From: Gluconobacter kanchanaburiensis NBRC 103587
GTDB lineage: Bacteria; Pseudomonadota; Alphaproteobacteria; Acetobacterales; Acetobacteraceae
Reading direction: 5' to 3'
NCBI RefSeq assembly: GCF_007988905.1
Contig: NZ_BJVA01000006.1
Span: 117,224-181,223, forward strand
Length of the DNA stretch: 64,000 nt
The first letter of the stretch is position 1; every line of letters starts with the position of its first letter. Below, piece by piece: positions 14,690 to 24,282 of the stretch. The position numbers and the translations under genes were made by a program. A model generated the notes under the pieces. It had not been told where the DNA came from and ran no database searches. It worked only from the letters and a program-made list of their open reading frames with translations.

Positions 14690-17344
14690 TCAGACGGATT
14701 TGCGGATGGAGATGGACACAGTACGTCCTAATGGGTCAAGAAATGCCGGTTCATAACCCGCAGGTGTGACACCCGCGCCGTTTCTGGCCCGGATGCGGGT
14801 GTTGAAAAGGTTGCTGGCCGAGACCATAATCCGAAAATTCCGTGCCCAGTTCCGGTTTTGCCAGCCTGGTATCTCACCCAGATCGGCGAAGGCTGTCGTA
14901 TCCACAGTTGCCAGATCACTGAAAAACAGGCTTTTGGCGTGCGTGCTGGCAAGGGTAGACGTGGCGGATTGCCATTTGGTCACCAGTCGGAACCCGAAGC
15001 CGTTCCGGAAGAAACCGCTCTGTAATTCTACTTCATGTCTGGGCTGGCCACCCGTACCGCCAATGGTGCCGCCGTTGAGAAGATCGATGGGGGATACGCC
15101 AGAGCGAAGTTGCACAGTGTCTTTGAGACGCCAGACCTGCGTCAGGACAATATAATACCGGCCCCCCGAGTGTTTATGGCCGTCTTTGCCAGACGGACTT
15201 TTGCCCAGCGGTCTGGAAAACGAAAACGTGGCATTCCACTCATTGCGTTTTTCCATTAGCGCGTTGACGGGGCGGAGATCCACCACATCAAGAACCCCAT
15301 CTGAATTTCGCTGATAGCGGTCCGGAAAGGCACCTTCGATCGCAGCCGTCGCAGTGGGAAGGCTCACGACTGGGTTGTGGTTGCGATCCCGGACATAGTT
15401 CACGTGAAGCCGTGCTCCGTCCAGAAAAGTTGGAGAAATGATTGTTCCGATGCTGACTTCATGCCGGTCGGCCGCATGGAGATTTCTGTTGCCACCGGAG
15501 ATGGTCGTCACCTGAACGGATCGGCCGGTCACATAATCATAGGTGGTGACATTCGGTGTTTCGATCCGGGGTGCCACCAGATCCGTTGCATCAGGTGCTT
15601 CCGTCCGGTCCGTGACGGAAAGGGGAAACTGGATCCATGAAACCGGTTCCCATGTCACGCCGCCGCCAATGGTGCCGAGCGTGCCGAAATGCGATACCTG
15701 ACTGATGGCCCCGTTGACGTTGCCATCCAGTTTTCCGAGGAAAGACAGCACATGTTTGCGTGCGTTCGCGATCGGGATATCGCCATTGATCTGAAGCGTC
15801 CCGACATCGCGGCTGATATGGGTTTTCTGGAACTTTCCCTGACTGACAGACGTCGCGTTCTGCTCTGTCAGGGTGCCGGCGGGGGCGATGCTGGTCGAGA
15901 CGTCACCGGCCGGCAGGGAAAACAGGGAACCTGACATGAGTCCGGTAATTTTTCCCGTCGTGCCGGTGGTATGACCGTAATTGACCAGTCTGCTGTTCAG
16001 CCAGCTTCGGTCCAGAGCGGAGAAAGGATCAAAGTCCGCAGCCCCGTCGGTCAGAGCGGTCTGGGCAGCACTCAGGTCAAGCCCGGTCTGACTGTTGGTT
16101 GAGGTGGTGGAGCGGTCGAAACTTCCGGTGCTGTTCCATTTCCAGCTTCCGACGTCCCCGTTGAAATTCACTCCGGCATGGACAGTGTCAGTATGCGATC
16201 TCTGCTGGAGTGGAGAAACGCTGGTGTAATCCCGATAAAGAAGCGTGTCCCGGGAGAAGGGGGAATAGGGATTCCCTGCGGGAACCGTGAGGATGCCGCG
16301 CGCCGGGCCTTGCAGACTTTCAGAATCGCTGTGGGTGTAACTGGCGTTGAAGGATGTGGCGACGTCTTTGAAGATCTGGTCGGCGTAAACACCATTCAGG
16401 GTGAGGTCATGTGTTCTGGGCTGAAGACTGTATGAGGACGCATTCGAACTGACATGCGGCGCATTGGCGTAGGTGGTGAAGTCCTGAAGTGTGGGGATCT
16501 GGCCGCTGGTGAGTGAGGGAACGCCTGCGCTGGTGACGCTCTGTCCGACAAGGGCATCCAGGGACGGGTCGATACTGCCTCCCGTGGACGAGGCAATATT
16601 GCCGTCATTGGCGTAAAGGCTGCTAGCCGACGGTGGCGTCACCCCCCTATCACTGTCGAGCAGGCGCGCCTGCGCCTCGTAGCGTGCGCTCAGATTGATC
16701 CGTCGATCGCCCGTGATTTTCGTGAAGCTGGCTCCGAGTACGCCGTCGTCGCCTCCGCCATCGGTAGAGGTGCTGCCATAGGCCCGCATCCGGACGGCTC
16801 GGAAATTCTTGACCGTGATGATGTTCACCACGCGCTCGTCCGCAGGATAGCCGTAGCGGAGGGCTTCTTCTTCGGTAAAGATTTCAACGCGTGAGATGGC
16901 TTCGAAGGGCAGGTCGTTGACTTCCTGCATTCCGGAAATGCGCTTGCCGTTGAGAAGCACCACCGGGCTGTTTCCTGTCGCGCCCCGGCCGGAGCGCGTT
17001 TCCGGCGAGATGGCCGTAAGCAGGTCGGCTACCGTATCGACGCCATAGGAGCGGATCTCGTCGGCCTGGATCTGCATGATCGGCTTGGCGTCCCCCAGCA
17101 CAGCTCCCGCCGGTCTGTGTCCTTTAACCACGATTTTTTCGTCTCCGTTTGCGGAGGTCGTTGACGTGGTGACTGTGGTGGCACTGTGGGAAGGGGCAGG
17201 GGGTGTGGAGGCAGAAGACGTCTGGGCCAGTGCGGTGGAGGAAGACAGAAAGCTTCCAAAACCCAGAACGACACCGGGGATGACATGTGTCAGGGAGCGT
17301 ATCCGAAATGGAGCTATCTGAGTTTTCACGTCATAATCTGACAT
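14690..17344 (-). CDS. TonB-dependent outer-membrane receptor
   Basis: An 884-residue receptor. After a signal peptide ending near STALAQT and a Ser/Thr-rich linker comes a TonB-box-like EKIVVKG, then a plug domain with VADLLTAISPETRSG, VVLLNGKRISG, ISRVEIF and ADERVVNIIT (typical of the N-terminal half), then a beta-barrel rich in aromatic and Asn/Ser-rich strands ending ...GRTVSISIRKSV. ATG 17344 gives a conventional signal peptide; the frame extends upstream to 17419 through a TTG. The substrate is unknown: there is no Fur-like site and no ABC importer beside it. It is transcribed alone between the flippase operon and an HD-domain gene. Confidence 0.85.
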   Translation of the reverse strand: MSDYDVKTQIAPFRIRSLTHVIPGVVLGFGSFLSSSTALAQTSSASTPPAPSHSATTVTTSTTSANGDEKIVVKGHRPAGAVLGDAKPIMQIQADEIRSYGVDTVADLLTAISPETRSGRGATGNSPVVLLNGKRISGMQEVNDLPFEAISRVEIFTEEEALRYGYPADERVVNIITVKNFRAVRMRAYGSTSTDGGGDDGVLGASFTKITGDRRINLSARYEAQARLLDSDRGVTPPSASSLYANDGNIASSTGGSIDPSLDALVGQSVTSAGVPSLTSGQIPTLQDFTTYANAPHVSSNASSYSLQPRTHDLTLNGVYADQIFKDVATSFNASYTHSDSESLQGPARGILTVPAGNPYSPFSRDTLLYRDYTSVSPLQQRSHTDTVHAGVNFNGDVGSWKWNSTGSFDRSTTSTNSQTGLDLSAAQTALTDGAADFDPFSALDRSWLNSRLVNYGHTTGTTGKITGLMSGSLFSLPAGDVSTSIAPAGTLTEQNATSVSQGKFQKTHISRDVGTLQINGDIPIANARKHVLSFLGKLDGNVNGAISQVSHFGTLGTIGGGVTWEPVSWIQFPLSVTDRTEAPDATDLVAPRIETPNVTTYDYVTGRSVQVTTISGGNRNLHAADRHEVSIGTIISPTFLDGARLHVNYVRDRNHNPVVSLPTATAAIEGAFPDRYQRNSDGVLDVVDLRPVNALMEKRNEWNATFSFSRPLGKSPSGKDGHKHSGGRYYIVLTQVWRLKDTVQLRSGVSPIDLLNGGTIGGTGGQPRHEVELQSGFFRNGFGFRLVTKWQSATSTLASTHAKSLFFSDLATVDTTAFADLGEIPGWQNRNWARNFRIMVSASNLFNTRIRARNGAGVTPAGYEPAFLDPLGRTVSISIRKSV

Positions 17345-17496
17345 GTGCTGTTCTGAATGCTCCTGCATCGCGTGCGGGGCTGGATCCGTCCGCACGGGCG
17401 GAGCGTCAAGAATCTGCAATGGTCTTGTAACTGAAAGTGACCATTTAAAGCTGATTCTGACTGATCAGGGGCGTGATGTCGAGCATTAACGGCCTT

Positions 17497-18084
17497 TCAG
17501 CCGTCAATCATGCTTCGTGTGCGCTGCATGTTCAGGCGTGTTTCCCGATCAAGAATGGCCCGGATGCGACGGGTCAGATCTGTCGCGTCTGTATATCGGC
17601 GGCCGTATGTCAGATTGAAGGTGTGATCGAAATCATCCGGATTCAGTCCGGCATTGTGCTGGCTGATGGTCTCGATCTTGTCGAACGCTTTGGCGAGACG
17701 TGCTTCGGGTGAGGCCGCATGTTCATATTCGTCCCAAAGGGAGAGAAATTCAGACTGAAGCTCGTGGGGAAGGGGAACCATGATGGCCAGAAGATCTTCA
17801 CGTTCCTGCGCGGCCTTTCCGGCGGAAGCTGTCTGCGAAATAGCGGGAACGTCCCCGTGAATAGCCTCGCCTAGATCATGAATGATGCAGATTTTCAGAA
17901 GCTTCAGAAGATCGATATCGCCAAGCTGATCGGCAAACGTCATGACCAGCAGACACAGGGCCCAACTATGCTCGGCAGTGCTCTCGGTATGGCCGTCGTG
18001 CGTATAGGTCCGTCTGAGAATATCCTTGAGACGGGAAGCTTCCCGAAGAAAATCAAGGCGTTTTGCGAGATCGCCCTCTGTCAT
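17497..18084 (-). CDS. HD-domain hydrolase (YfbR/HDDC2-like 5'-nucleotidase)
   Basis: A 195-residue HD-superfamily metal-dependent phosphohydrolase. The motif set is H-x-E at HTESTAEHSWALCL (about 32-46), the central HD at IIHDLGEAIHGD (about 67-79) and the downstream D near SQHNAGLNPDDF. The layout matches YfbR/HDDC2 proteins, which remove phosphate from deoxyribonucleoside monophosphates. It is transcribed leftward after a small membrane-protein ORF and before the TonB receptor, and looks monocistronic. Nucleotide salvage or pool balancing is the likely role; exact substrate preference cannot be read. Confidence 0.8.
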   Translation of the reverse strand: MTEGDLAKRLDFLREASRLKDILRRTYTHDGHTESTAEHSWALCLLVMTFADQLGDIDLLKLLKICIIHDLGEAIHGDVPAISQTASAGKAAQEREDLLAIMVPLPHELQSEFLSLWDEYEHAASPEARLAKAFDKIETISQHNAGLNPDDFDHTFNLTYGRRYTDATDLTRRIRAILDRETRLNMQRTRSMIDG

Positions 18085-18132
18085 GGGGTGCGTCCTGTAT
18101 GGGGTGCTGCGCCGTGGAATATGCCAGAAATC

Positions 18133-18258
18133 CTATCCGACAAGTGCGTGCAGAACCTCATATCCCACGAAGACCGCTACAGACACAAGCATGATCAGGA
18201 CGAGAAAACCCGGCCCTTCCTGAAGTGACTTGAAAATTCTGACCATAAGCTGGGGCAT
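18133..18258 (-). CDS. small single-pass membrane protein (hypothetical)
   Basis: A 41-residue ORF starting MPQLMVRIFKSLQEG with one hydrophobic helix, GFLVLIMLVSVAVFVGYEVL (about 17-36). The frame continues to an upstream ATG at 18321, but those residues look non-coding. It lies between the HD gene and the divergent lipoprotein gene. Coding potential is plausible from composition and the clean N-in helix, but there is no recognised family or strong Shine-Dalgarno. Confidence 0.4.
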   Translation of the reverse strand: MPQLMVRIFKSLQEGPGFLVLIMLVSVAVFVGYEVLHALVG

Positions 18259-18459
18259 GGTGACAGTTCCGGAGAAGAAAATCGGCTGGTTGATGCGGGT
18301 AACCGGGAGTGGATTTCTCAAGTAGTAGCATTATCCGGCGCAAAATGACGGAATTTATTCATCGTCCGGCTTTCTGTCACATTTGGTTATATGATGTGGC
18401 AAGGAAACCCGGATCCCCGCGGTGTCGTTTCCCGCCAGATTATTTCAAAGGAGACAGTG

Positions 18460-18657
18460 ATGAAAAAGATTCTCGCTCTGCTTCTCGGGGGTGGCCTGAC
18501 CCTCTCGATGACAGCCTGTGCCGGCCCTTATGACGGCGACCGTCATCATCATCGCCATCATGATCACTGGCGGGGCATGAATGGACCGTCCCGCAGCGGA
18601 CCGGGTATGGGGAGCCCGAACATGAATAATGGACCGGGCCGTCAAGGAAGCTGGTAA
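18460..18657 (+). CDS. small histidine-rich lipoprotein
   Basis: A 65-residue secreted lipoprotein: MKKILALLLGGGLTLSMTAC is a textbook signal peptide with lipobox and C20 as the lipidated residue. The mature part has a His cluster (about residues 27-35, HHHRHHDH) followed by a Gly/Pro/Asn/Met-rich tail. The ATG is preceded by AAGGAGA at a good distance. The His and Met content suggests divalent-metal or copper binding in the periplasm or at the outer membrane, but no family is recognised. It stands alone upstream of cysG. Confidence 0.75.
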   Translation: MKKILALLLGGGLTLSMTACAGPYDGDRHHHRHHDHWRGMNGPSRSGPGMGSPNMNNGPGRQGSW

Positions 18658-18727
18658 TTGGCTTTCACGCTCTTGCTCTGAATGGAAGGGAGTGCGGAAT
18701 TTGACCTTCGGGTCCGGGTGTCGCTGA

Positions 18728-20200
18728 ATGACGGGCATGAGTTTGCCATCCCGTCCTGATCCGGAACCGTCCACGTCCATGCTGTCCAGTCCTTCGCCAT
18801 CCAGTTCGGATACCCCGTCCCAGACGGGATGGTTCCCGATATCGCTCCGTCTTGAGGGCGCGCGCGTGCTGCTTGTCGGAGGGGGGGAGATTGCCGTCAA
18901 CAAAGGACGGCTTCTGCTCGATCACGGGGCACGGATCGACGTTCTGGCTGAAAAACTGCACCCAGTCGTGAAGGACTGGGTGGAGGCGGGCAAGGTGACG
19001 CATGTCGGCGGGGATGCTGAAGACGCGTTACTGCGGACATATCTGCCAGGCTGTAGGCTGGTTTACGCAGCAACGGACAGCCGGGAGGTCAATCGCCGGG
19101 TTGCGGCCCTGGCTGACGAACTGAATATCCCGGTATGTGCCGTAGATGATCCCGCCCCTTCCAGCTTCATCACGCCTGCGCAGGTTCGTAGAGGTCTGGT
19201 GCGTGTTGCTGTCTCCACAGGTGGGGCAGCGCCTGTTCTGGCGCGGCGCCTTCGGGAGCAGATCGAGCGGCTTCTGCCGGAAGGAACCGGACGTCTTGCG
19301 ACCTATATGCAGGCGCGACGTGCGCTGGTGTCTTCCCGTTATCCCGAAGTCGGAGATCGCAAGCGTATCTGGGAGGATTTCCTGGATGGTCCGGGTGCGG
19401 ACGCTGCCCGGCAGAGCGATGAAGACCGCGCCGACATGTTTCTGAATGGACTGCTTGAAACACGCGTCCGTAAGGGAGAAGTGTGGCTTGTCGGTGCCGG
19501 TCCAGGGGATCCGGATCTGCTCACTCTCAAGGCCCTGCATCTGATGCAGAATGCAGATTCCGTGCTTTACGATAATCTGTTGTCGCCTGCGCTGCTGGAT
19601 ATGGTCCGGCGGGATGCCGAACTGGTGTTCGTTGGCAAGAAGCGCGATCGTCATGCGTTGCCTCAGGACGAAATCAATCAGGAAATGGTGCGCCGGGCTC
19701 AGGCCGGCGAGCGTGTTCTGCGCCTCAAGGGAGGAGACCCATTCATTTTCGGGCGGGGCGGCGAGGAGATCGAGGCGCTGGTCGAAGCCGGGGTGTCCTT
19801 TCGTCTGGTTCCCGGAATTTCAGCTGCGAATGGCTGTGCGGCCTGTTCCGGTATTCCTTTGACGCACCGGGACTGCGCACAGGCGTGTCTTTTCGTCACC
19901 GGGCACGCCCGGGCGGACGGCGTTCTGGACCTGCCCTGGGACGACATGGCCGATCGTCGACAGACCGTTGTGATCTATATGGGCATTTCGACCCTGCCTC
20001 AGTTGGTCACGGGTCTGCGCGCCAAGGGGCTGCCTGCTGACTGGCCGGTGGCGATCGTGGAGCGCGGAACCCAGCCGTCCCAGCGTGTTCTGACCGGAAC
20101 GCTGGATACGATTGCGGGGCAGGCGGCGCAGACCGGTGTGAAGTCCCCTGCGCTCGTGATTGTCGGGCAGGTCGTGCGTCATCGGGTGGTTTCGCCCTGA
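18728..20200 (+). CDS. cysG: siroheme synthase (multifunctional CysG)
   Basis: A 490-residue CysG fusion. The N-terminal half (about 37-240) is precorrin-2 dehydrogenase/ferrochelatase: LLVGGGEIAVNKGRLLLDHG, YAATDSREVN, CAVDDPAPSSFITPAQ. The C-terminal half (about 255-490) is the SAM-dependent uroporphyrinogen-III methyltransferase: VGAGPGDPDLLTLKALHLM, VLYDNLLSPALLDM, VFVGKK, RLKGGDPFIFGRGGEE and PALVIVGQVV. It makes siroheme for sulfite or nitrite reductases. The start is uncertain: residues 1-35 are Pro/Ser-rich, and ATG codons at 18737 and 18779 are alternatives. Full length, apparently monocistronic; no sulfite-reductase genes are in the window. Confidence 0.9.
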   Translation: MTGMSLPSRPDPEPSTSMLSSPSPSSSDTPSQTGWFPISLRLEGARVLLVGGGEIAVNKGRLLLDHGARIDVLAEKLHPVVKDWVEAGKVTHVGGDAEDALLRTYLPGCRLVYAATDSREVNRRVAALADELNIPVCAVDDPAPSSFITPAQVRRGLVRVAVSTGGAAPVLARRLREQIERLLPEGTGRLATYMQARRALVSSRYPEVGDRKRIWEDFLDGPGADAARQSDEDRADMFLNGLLETRVRKGEVWLVGAGPGDPDLLTLKALHLMQNADSVLYDNLLSPALLDMVRRDAELVFVGKKRDRHALPQDEINQEMVRRAQAGERVLRLKGGDPFIFGRGGEEIEALVEAGVSFRLVPGISAANGCAACSGIPLTHRDCAQACLFVTGHARADGVLDLPWDDMADRRQTVVIYMGISTLPQLVTGLRAKGLPADWPVAIVERGTQPSQRVLTGTLDTIAGQAAQTGVKSPALVIVGQVVRHRVVSP

Positions 20201-20362
20201 TGGCCTGCGCAAGGAGTGGCCCTGCGTGAGAAGACGGGCGCTGCTCTCAGCCATGCTTTGACCGCATATCCCTCCTGAACTTCCTGCGGGTTGCCCGTCG
20301 GCATCCCCGCCTGTGAAACTGTTGTTCTTTCAATCACATCGCGCTTCGCCTTCCGGGGGCAT

Positions 20363-21319
20363 ATGACCACTCTCGCGTCCATTATCAGCTCCATTGCGGA
20401 GGAAATGCGGACCGCTTCCGAACGCGGTGCAGTCGCCAATTATATTCCGCCGCTTGCGAGGGTGGATCTTGATCGTTTTGGCATGGCTGTTGTGGGAATG
20501 GACGGTGAAACACATACGGTCGGAGATGCAGAGGTTCCGTTCTCGGTACAGAGCGTCTCCAAGGTCTTCAGTCTCAGTATGGCGCTCAACACGATGGGTG
20601 ACGAACTCTGGGGGCGTGTCCGTCAGGAGCCGTCGGGAAGTGCCTTCAATTCCATCGTCCAGCTCGAAAACGAACACGGGATTCCGCGCAATCCTTTTAT
20701 CAATGCGGGGGCAATCGTCGTCGCGGACATTCTTGTCTCTCGTTACGGTCGCGACAGGGCACAGAGTCGTCTGCTGGACTTTCTGCGGCCGTTGGTCAGT
20801 GAGCCCGGTTCGGTAGATATTGATACGGATGTCGCCCGGCAGGAGCGGGAGACCGGCTATCGCAACATGGCGCTGGCGAATTACATGCGGACGTTCGGCA
20901 ATATCCGGAATGTCGTTGAGGACACGCTGGATTTCTATTTCCATCAGTGTGCCCTGACCATGAGCTGCCATCAGCTTGCGCAGGTCGGAACCTATCTCAT
21001 GACAGGGGGGCTAAATCCTCTGACAGGCGAGCGCGTCATGTCCGAGCGCAATGCCCAGACGATCCTCGCCCTGATGATGATGTGCGGACATTACGACGGG
21101 TCGGGCGCCTTCGCGATCCGTGTCGGATTGCCGGGCAAATCCGGGGTTGGGGGGGGGATTCTGGCGGTTGCGCCGGGTGTCTCCTCCATCGCGGTCTGGT
21201 CGCCTGGCCTGAATGCGCAGGGGAATTCGCTTCTGGGAACGCGTGCGCTGGAACGGCTCGTCCAGCATACGGGATGGTCGGTCTTTCGGGCCAGTCCATG
21301 GATCGTCAATCCGTCCTGA
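20363..21319 (+). CDS. glsA: glutaminase (GlsA family)
   Basis: A 318-residue serine-dependent glutaminase, converting glutamine to glutamate and ammonia. Visible: [16 protein letters not shown], the catalytic S-x-x-K in [15 protein letters not shown], the [11 protein letters not shown] block, and [18 protein letters not shown] near the C-terminus. ATG 20363 gives the usual family length; the 24 residues before it (from 20291) lack similarity. Glutaminases can supply ammonium and support acid resistance, which fits an acetic-acid lifestyle, but this sequence gives no direct evidence for that role. Convergent with mntH. Confidence 0.92.
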   Translation: MTTLASIISSIAEEMRTASERGAVANYIPPLARVDLDRFGMAVVGMDGETHTVGDAEVPFSVQSVSKVFSLSMALNTMGDELWGRVRQEPSGSAFNSIVQLENEHGIPRNPFINAGAIVVADILVSRYGRDRAQSRLLDFLRPLVSEPGSVDIDTDVARQERETGYRNMALANYMRTFGNIRNVVEDTLDFYFHQCALTMSCHQLAQVGTYLMTGGLNPLTGERVMSERNAQTILALMMMCGHYDGSGAFAIRVGLPGKSGVGGGILAVAPGVSSIAVWSPGLNAQGNSLLGTRALERLVQHTGWSVFRASPWIVNPS

Positions 21320-21334
21320 TCCGCTGCTGAACGG

Positions 21335-22705
21335 TTAGCCTGCGAGCGTATCGTAGAGCAGTTTGAAGTTCAGCAGCAGGATCAGGGCCGCTACGCCCCA
21401 CGACAGGAGGCGAATGGGCATGGAAATCGTGAATTCCCCCATTTTCTTTCTGTCCGAGACGAACATGACCAGCGGAATGACTGCAAAAGGCAGTTGCAGC
21501 GACAGGATGACCTGACTGGCCATCAGAAGATCGCCCACGCCCCGGTTGCCGTAGATCAAGGTCACAATCGCCACGGGGATGATGGCCAGTCCTCGCGTCA
21601 GCAGGCGCCGGACCCAGTGTGGCAGGCGGAGATGGAGAAAGCCCTCCATGATGATCTGCCCGGCGAGCGTCCCGGTGATCGTCGAATTCGTACCTGCTGC
21701 CAGAAGGGCAAGCGCGAAAAGCGTGGAGGCCATCCCCAGCCCGAGAATGGGCGACAGAAGCCTGTAGGCATCCTGAATTTCCGCAACATCCTGATGACCG
21801 GACAGGTGAAACGCCGCCGCAGCGACGATCAGGATGGCAGCGTTGATGAACAGTGCGAGCGTCAGGGCAATTGTGCTGTCCCAGGTCGTCCAGCGGATCG
21901 CGTCGCGACGTCCTTCAGGAGAGCGTTCATAGGCGCGGGTCTGCACGATGGACGAGTGCAGATAGAGGTTATGTGGCATGACCGTTGCGCCGATGATGCC
22001 AATTGCGATGTAGAGCATACCGGGCGTTGTTACGATCCGGGGATCGGGCAGCAGGCCTGCGAGAACGCTGTGCAGGGGAGGGGCTGCGGCGAAAAGCTGG
22101 ATTCCGAAACAGACCGCGATAATACCGAGAAGCCCTATGACGAAGGCTTCCAGATAGCGAAAGCCGCGATTCATCAACAGCAGGACGATGAGAGCATCCA
22201 GAATGGAAAGGAGGGCGCCCCCCAGAAGGGGCAAGCCGAACAGGAGCTGGAGTGCCACCGCCGTCCCGATCACCTCGGCCAGATCACAGGCAATGATGGC
22301 CAGTTCGCAGGCCAGCCAGAGCACGATGTTCACCCGGGGCGAAAAATGGTCGCGGCAGGCCTGTGCCAGATCGCAGCCCGTAGCAATTCCCAGCCGCGCG
22401 GAAAGGGCCTGTAGCAGAATGGCCATCAGGTTTGACAGCATGATGACGCAGAGCAGGGTATAGCCGTATCGAGCACCTCCCTGAAGGTCGGTCGCCCAGT
22501 TTCCCGGATCCATATATCCAACCGAAACCATAAAACCTGGCCCGACAAACGCTAGAAATCGTCTTATCCAGGAAGCCTCTGCTCCGGGAACATGAATGCT
22601 GGAAAAGGCATCAGGCAGGCTCTGCCGGATTTCAGAAGAAATTCGGGCGGCGGAACGCGGCGTTCTGGAGGGCATGTCTGGCATAGGGTCTGTATTCAAT
22701 CGCAT
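21335..22705 (-). CDS. mntH: Nramp-family manganese transporter MntH
   Basis: A 456-residue divalent-metal:proton symporter with about 11 transmembrane helices. The TM1 metal motif DPGN is at residues 66-69 ([13 protein letters not shown]) and the TM6 MPH motif at [14 protein letters not shown]; both are needed for Mn2+ or Fe2+ coordination. It is divergent from mntR, the standard arrangement for Mn-responsive control. The ATG at 22705 gives a 50-residue cytoplasmic N-terminal tail longer than that of E. coli MntH; ATG 22684 is an alternative start. Confidence 0.93.
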   Translation of the reverse strand: MRLNTDPMPDMPSRTPRSAARISSEIRQSLPDAFSSIHVPGAEASWIRRFLAFVGPGFMVSVGYMDPGNWATDLQGGARYGYTLLCVIMLSNLMAILLQALSARLGIATGCDLAQACRDHFSPRVNIVLWLACELAIIACDLAEVIGTAVALQLLFGLPLLGGALLSILDALIVLLLMNRGFRYLEAFVIGLLGIIAVCFGIQLFAAAPPLHSVLAGLLPDPRIVTTPGMLYIAIGIIGATVMPHNLYLHSSIVQTRAYERSPEGRRDAIRWTTWDSTIALTLALFINAAILIVAAAAFHLSGHQDVAEIQDAYRLLSPILGLGMASTLFALALLAAGTNSTITGTLAGQIIMEGFLHLRLPHWVRRLLTRGLAIIPVAIVTLIYGNRGVGDLLMASQVILSLQLPFAVIPLVMFVSDRKKMGEFTISMPIRLLSWGVAALILLLNFKLLYDTLAG

Positions 22706-22710
22706 CCCGA

Positions 22711-22740
22711 TTTTATATTCAATATGCTATATTTATAAGT
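22711..22740. promoter_or_regulatory. AT-rich candidate MntR operator
   Basis: The mntH-mntR intergenic region contains an AT-rich, partly symmetric stretch (TATATTCAATATG with CTATATTTATA) just upstream of the mntH start. Its place between regulator and transporter suggests MntR control and overlapping promoters; the symmetry is weak and I do not see a perfect known box. Confidence 0.3.
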
Positions 22741-22841
22741 AATGCGACATGCCGCCAGAGAGGTCTATGGACTGGTCAGAATGGTAGGAATGTTTTATTC
22801 GGCCCCGAATAATGTTTTCCATAAAAGGCTACGGAACAGGG

Positions 22842-23333
22842 ATGGAACGGAAAAGACGTCAGAAAGACGCAGCGCTCAAGGAAACACTGCCTGACGTTGA
22901 AACCCATTCAGAGGGCTTTCGTGCCAATCGTGCCGCCCGGCGGAATGTGCTGGTCGAAGACTATGTGGAACTGATTTCGGATCTCCTGTCCGAAGGTCAG
23001 GAGGCCCGCCAGGTTGATATCGCTGGTCGGCTGGGCGTTTCGCAGCCTACAGTGGCGAAAATGCTCGCCAGACTTGCGACGGAAGGTTACGTCACGCAGA
23101 GACCCTATCGGGGTGTCTTTCTAACGCCCGCAGGACAGGAAATGGCCGACAGGGCCCGTCACCGTCATCGGATCGTGGAGGCTTTTCTGCTGGCGCTGGG
23201 CGTCAGCGAGGAAAATGCCCGGGTCGATGCCGAGGGAGTGGAACACTATGTCGGGGCGGAAACCCTGGCCCGTTTTGAAGAGGCGATTCAGGGAGGGCTG
23301 CGTCAGTTCATGCAGAAGCTCGCAAAAATCTGA
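22842..23333 (+). CDS. mntR: manganese-responsive DtxR-family regulator MntR
   Basis: A 163-residue DtxR/MntR repressor. The winged helix is clear: [20 protein letters not shown], then [20 protein letters not shown]. The C-terminal dimerisation and metal-site part is [20 protein letters not shown] with [13 protein letters not shown], close to E. coli MntR including the E-H pair. It binds Mn2+ and represses mntH, which is divergently transcribed. I prefer ATG 22842 (matches the usual N-terminal length); ATG 22812 is in frame but has no ribosome site. Confidence 0.88.
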   Translation: MERKRRQKDAALKETLPDVETHSEGFRANRAARRNVLVEDYVELISDLLSEGQEARQVDIAGRLGVSQPTVAKMLARLATEGYVTQRPYRGVFLTPAGQEMADRARHRHRIVEAFLLALGVSEENARVDAEGVEHYVGAETLARFEEAIQGGLRQFMQKLAKI

Positions 23334-23343
23334 CCTTCTGAAA

Positions 23344-24162
23344 TCAGGTGCAGATTTCGAGGTTTACGCCATCCTGGGTCAGGGATTTGCTGAGTGAAGG
23401 CTTGATCTGGGAGTCCGTCAGGACGCGGTCGAATTCGGAAAGCGAGCCGAGGCGGTGAAGGCCTCCTTTGCGGAATTTCGTGCTGTCCACCAGCAGGATC
23501 TTCTGGTCTGCAATATCCATCATCGCCCGCTTCACTTTCACGACGTCCTGGTCGTTCTGGAACGCGGTGGCGTTATGGATGATAGAGGTTGAGAGAAACA
23601 TCATGTTGGCACGCAGGGACTGTGCGGCCTGCTCGCAGACCAGCCCGAAAAACGCATTGCGCGGTGGATTATAGTCTCCGCCAAGACAGATCAGTTTCAG
23701 ATTGGGGTACGGTGACAGGGCCTGAATGACGCCGATCGCATTGGTGATGATGGTCAGGGGGGCCAGTGCGGGCAGAAGGGGAAGCATCGCGGCAACTGTC
23801 GTCGAGTCATCGAGCACCAGAACCTGTTCAGGCTGGATCAGCGAGATTGCACGCTGAATGATCGCATCCTTGAGATCCGTTGCACGGGAGCGGCGGAAAT
23901 TGACTGTTTTCTGGGTTGTGATCTTGTTGCGCAACACGATGCTGCCGTGAAGCTTGTCGATCAGGCCCTGCTGGACAAGTGCATGGGCATCGCGGTGTAT
24001 GGTCATACGGCTGACGTCGAAGCGCTCTGCAAGGCCCTCGATCGTGGCGCTGCCCGCTTCAAGGAGAACATCAAGGATCTGCTTCTGCCGGGCCGTATTA
24101 TCGCGCCGTCTGGAAGCCTGCAGCGAGGCAGTCGCAGTCACGGAGCCCGAACCATCAGTCAT
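23344..24162 (-). CDS. DeoR/GlpR-family transcriptional regulator
   Basis: A 272-residue regulator: N-terminal DeoR helix-turn-helix (RQKQILDVLLEAGSATIEGL, FDVSRMTIHRDAHAL) and a C-terminal DeoRC sugar-phosphate-sensing domain with LVLDDSTTVAAML, ITNAIGVIQAL and ICLGGDYNPPRNAFFG. It is distinct from the GlpR-like protein at 44133. Transcribed leftward, convergent with mntR; the next gene upstream in the same direction is mqo but 120 nt separate them and it is read before this gene. No target operator is obvious. It may control mqo/D-lactate dehydrogenase or a distant carbohydrate operon. Confidence 0.85.
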   Translation of the reverse strand: MTDGSGSVTATASLQASRRRDNTARQKQILDVLLEAGSATIEGLAERFDVSRMTIHRDAHALVQQGLIDKLHGSIVLRNKITTQKTVNFRRSRATDLKDAIIQRAISLIQPEQVLVLDDSTTVAAMLPLLPALAPLTIITNAIGVIQALSPYPNLKLICLGGDYNPPRNAFFGLVCEQAAQSLRANMMFLSTSIIHNATAFQNDQDVVKVKRAMMDIADQKILLVDSTKFRKGGLHRLGSLSEFDRVLTDSQIKPSLSKSLTQDGVNLEICT

Positions 24163-24282
24163 GTCTCAAATCATTCCCTGAACATGCTTACAGGCAGACG
24201 CTGTAATATCACATTTATCATAACAGACAGAAAACGCTGTGTAACGCCTGATATGCGGAACCCTGTCCAAAAAAAGTGATAA

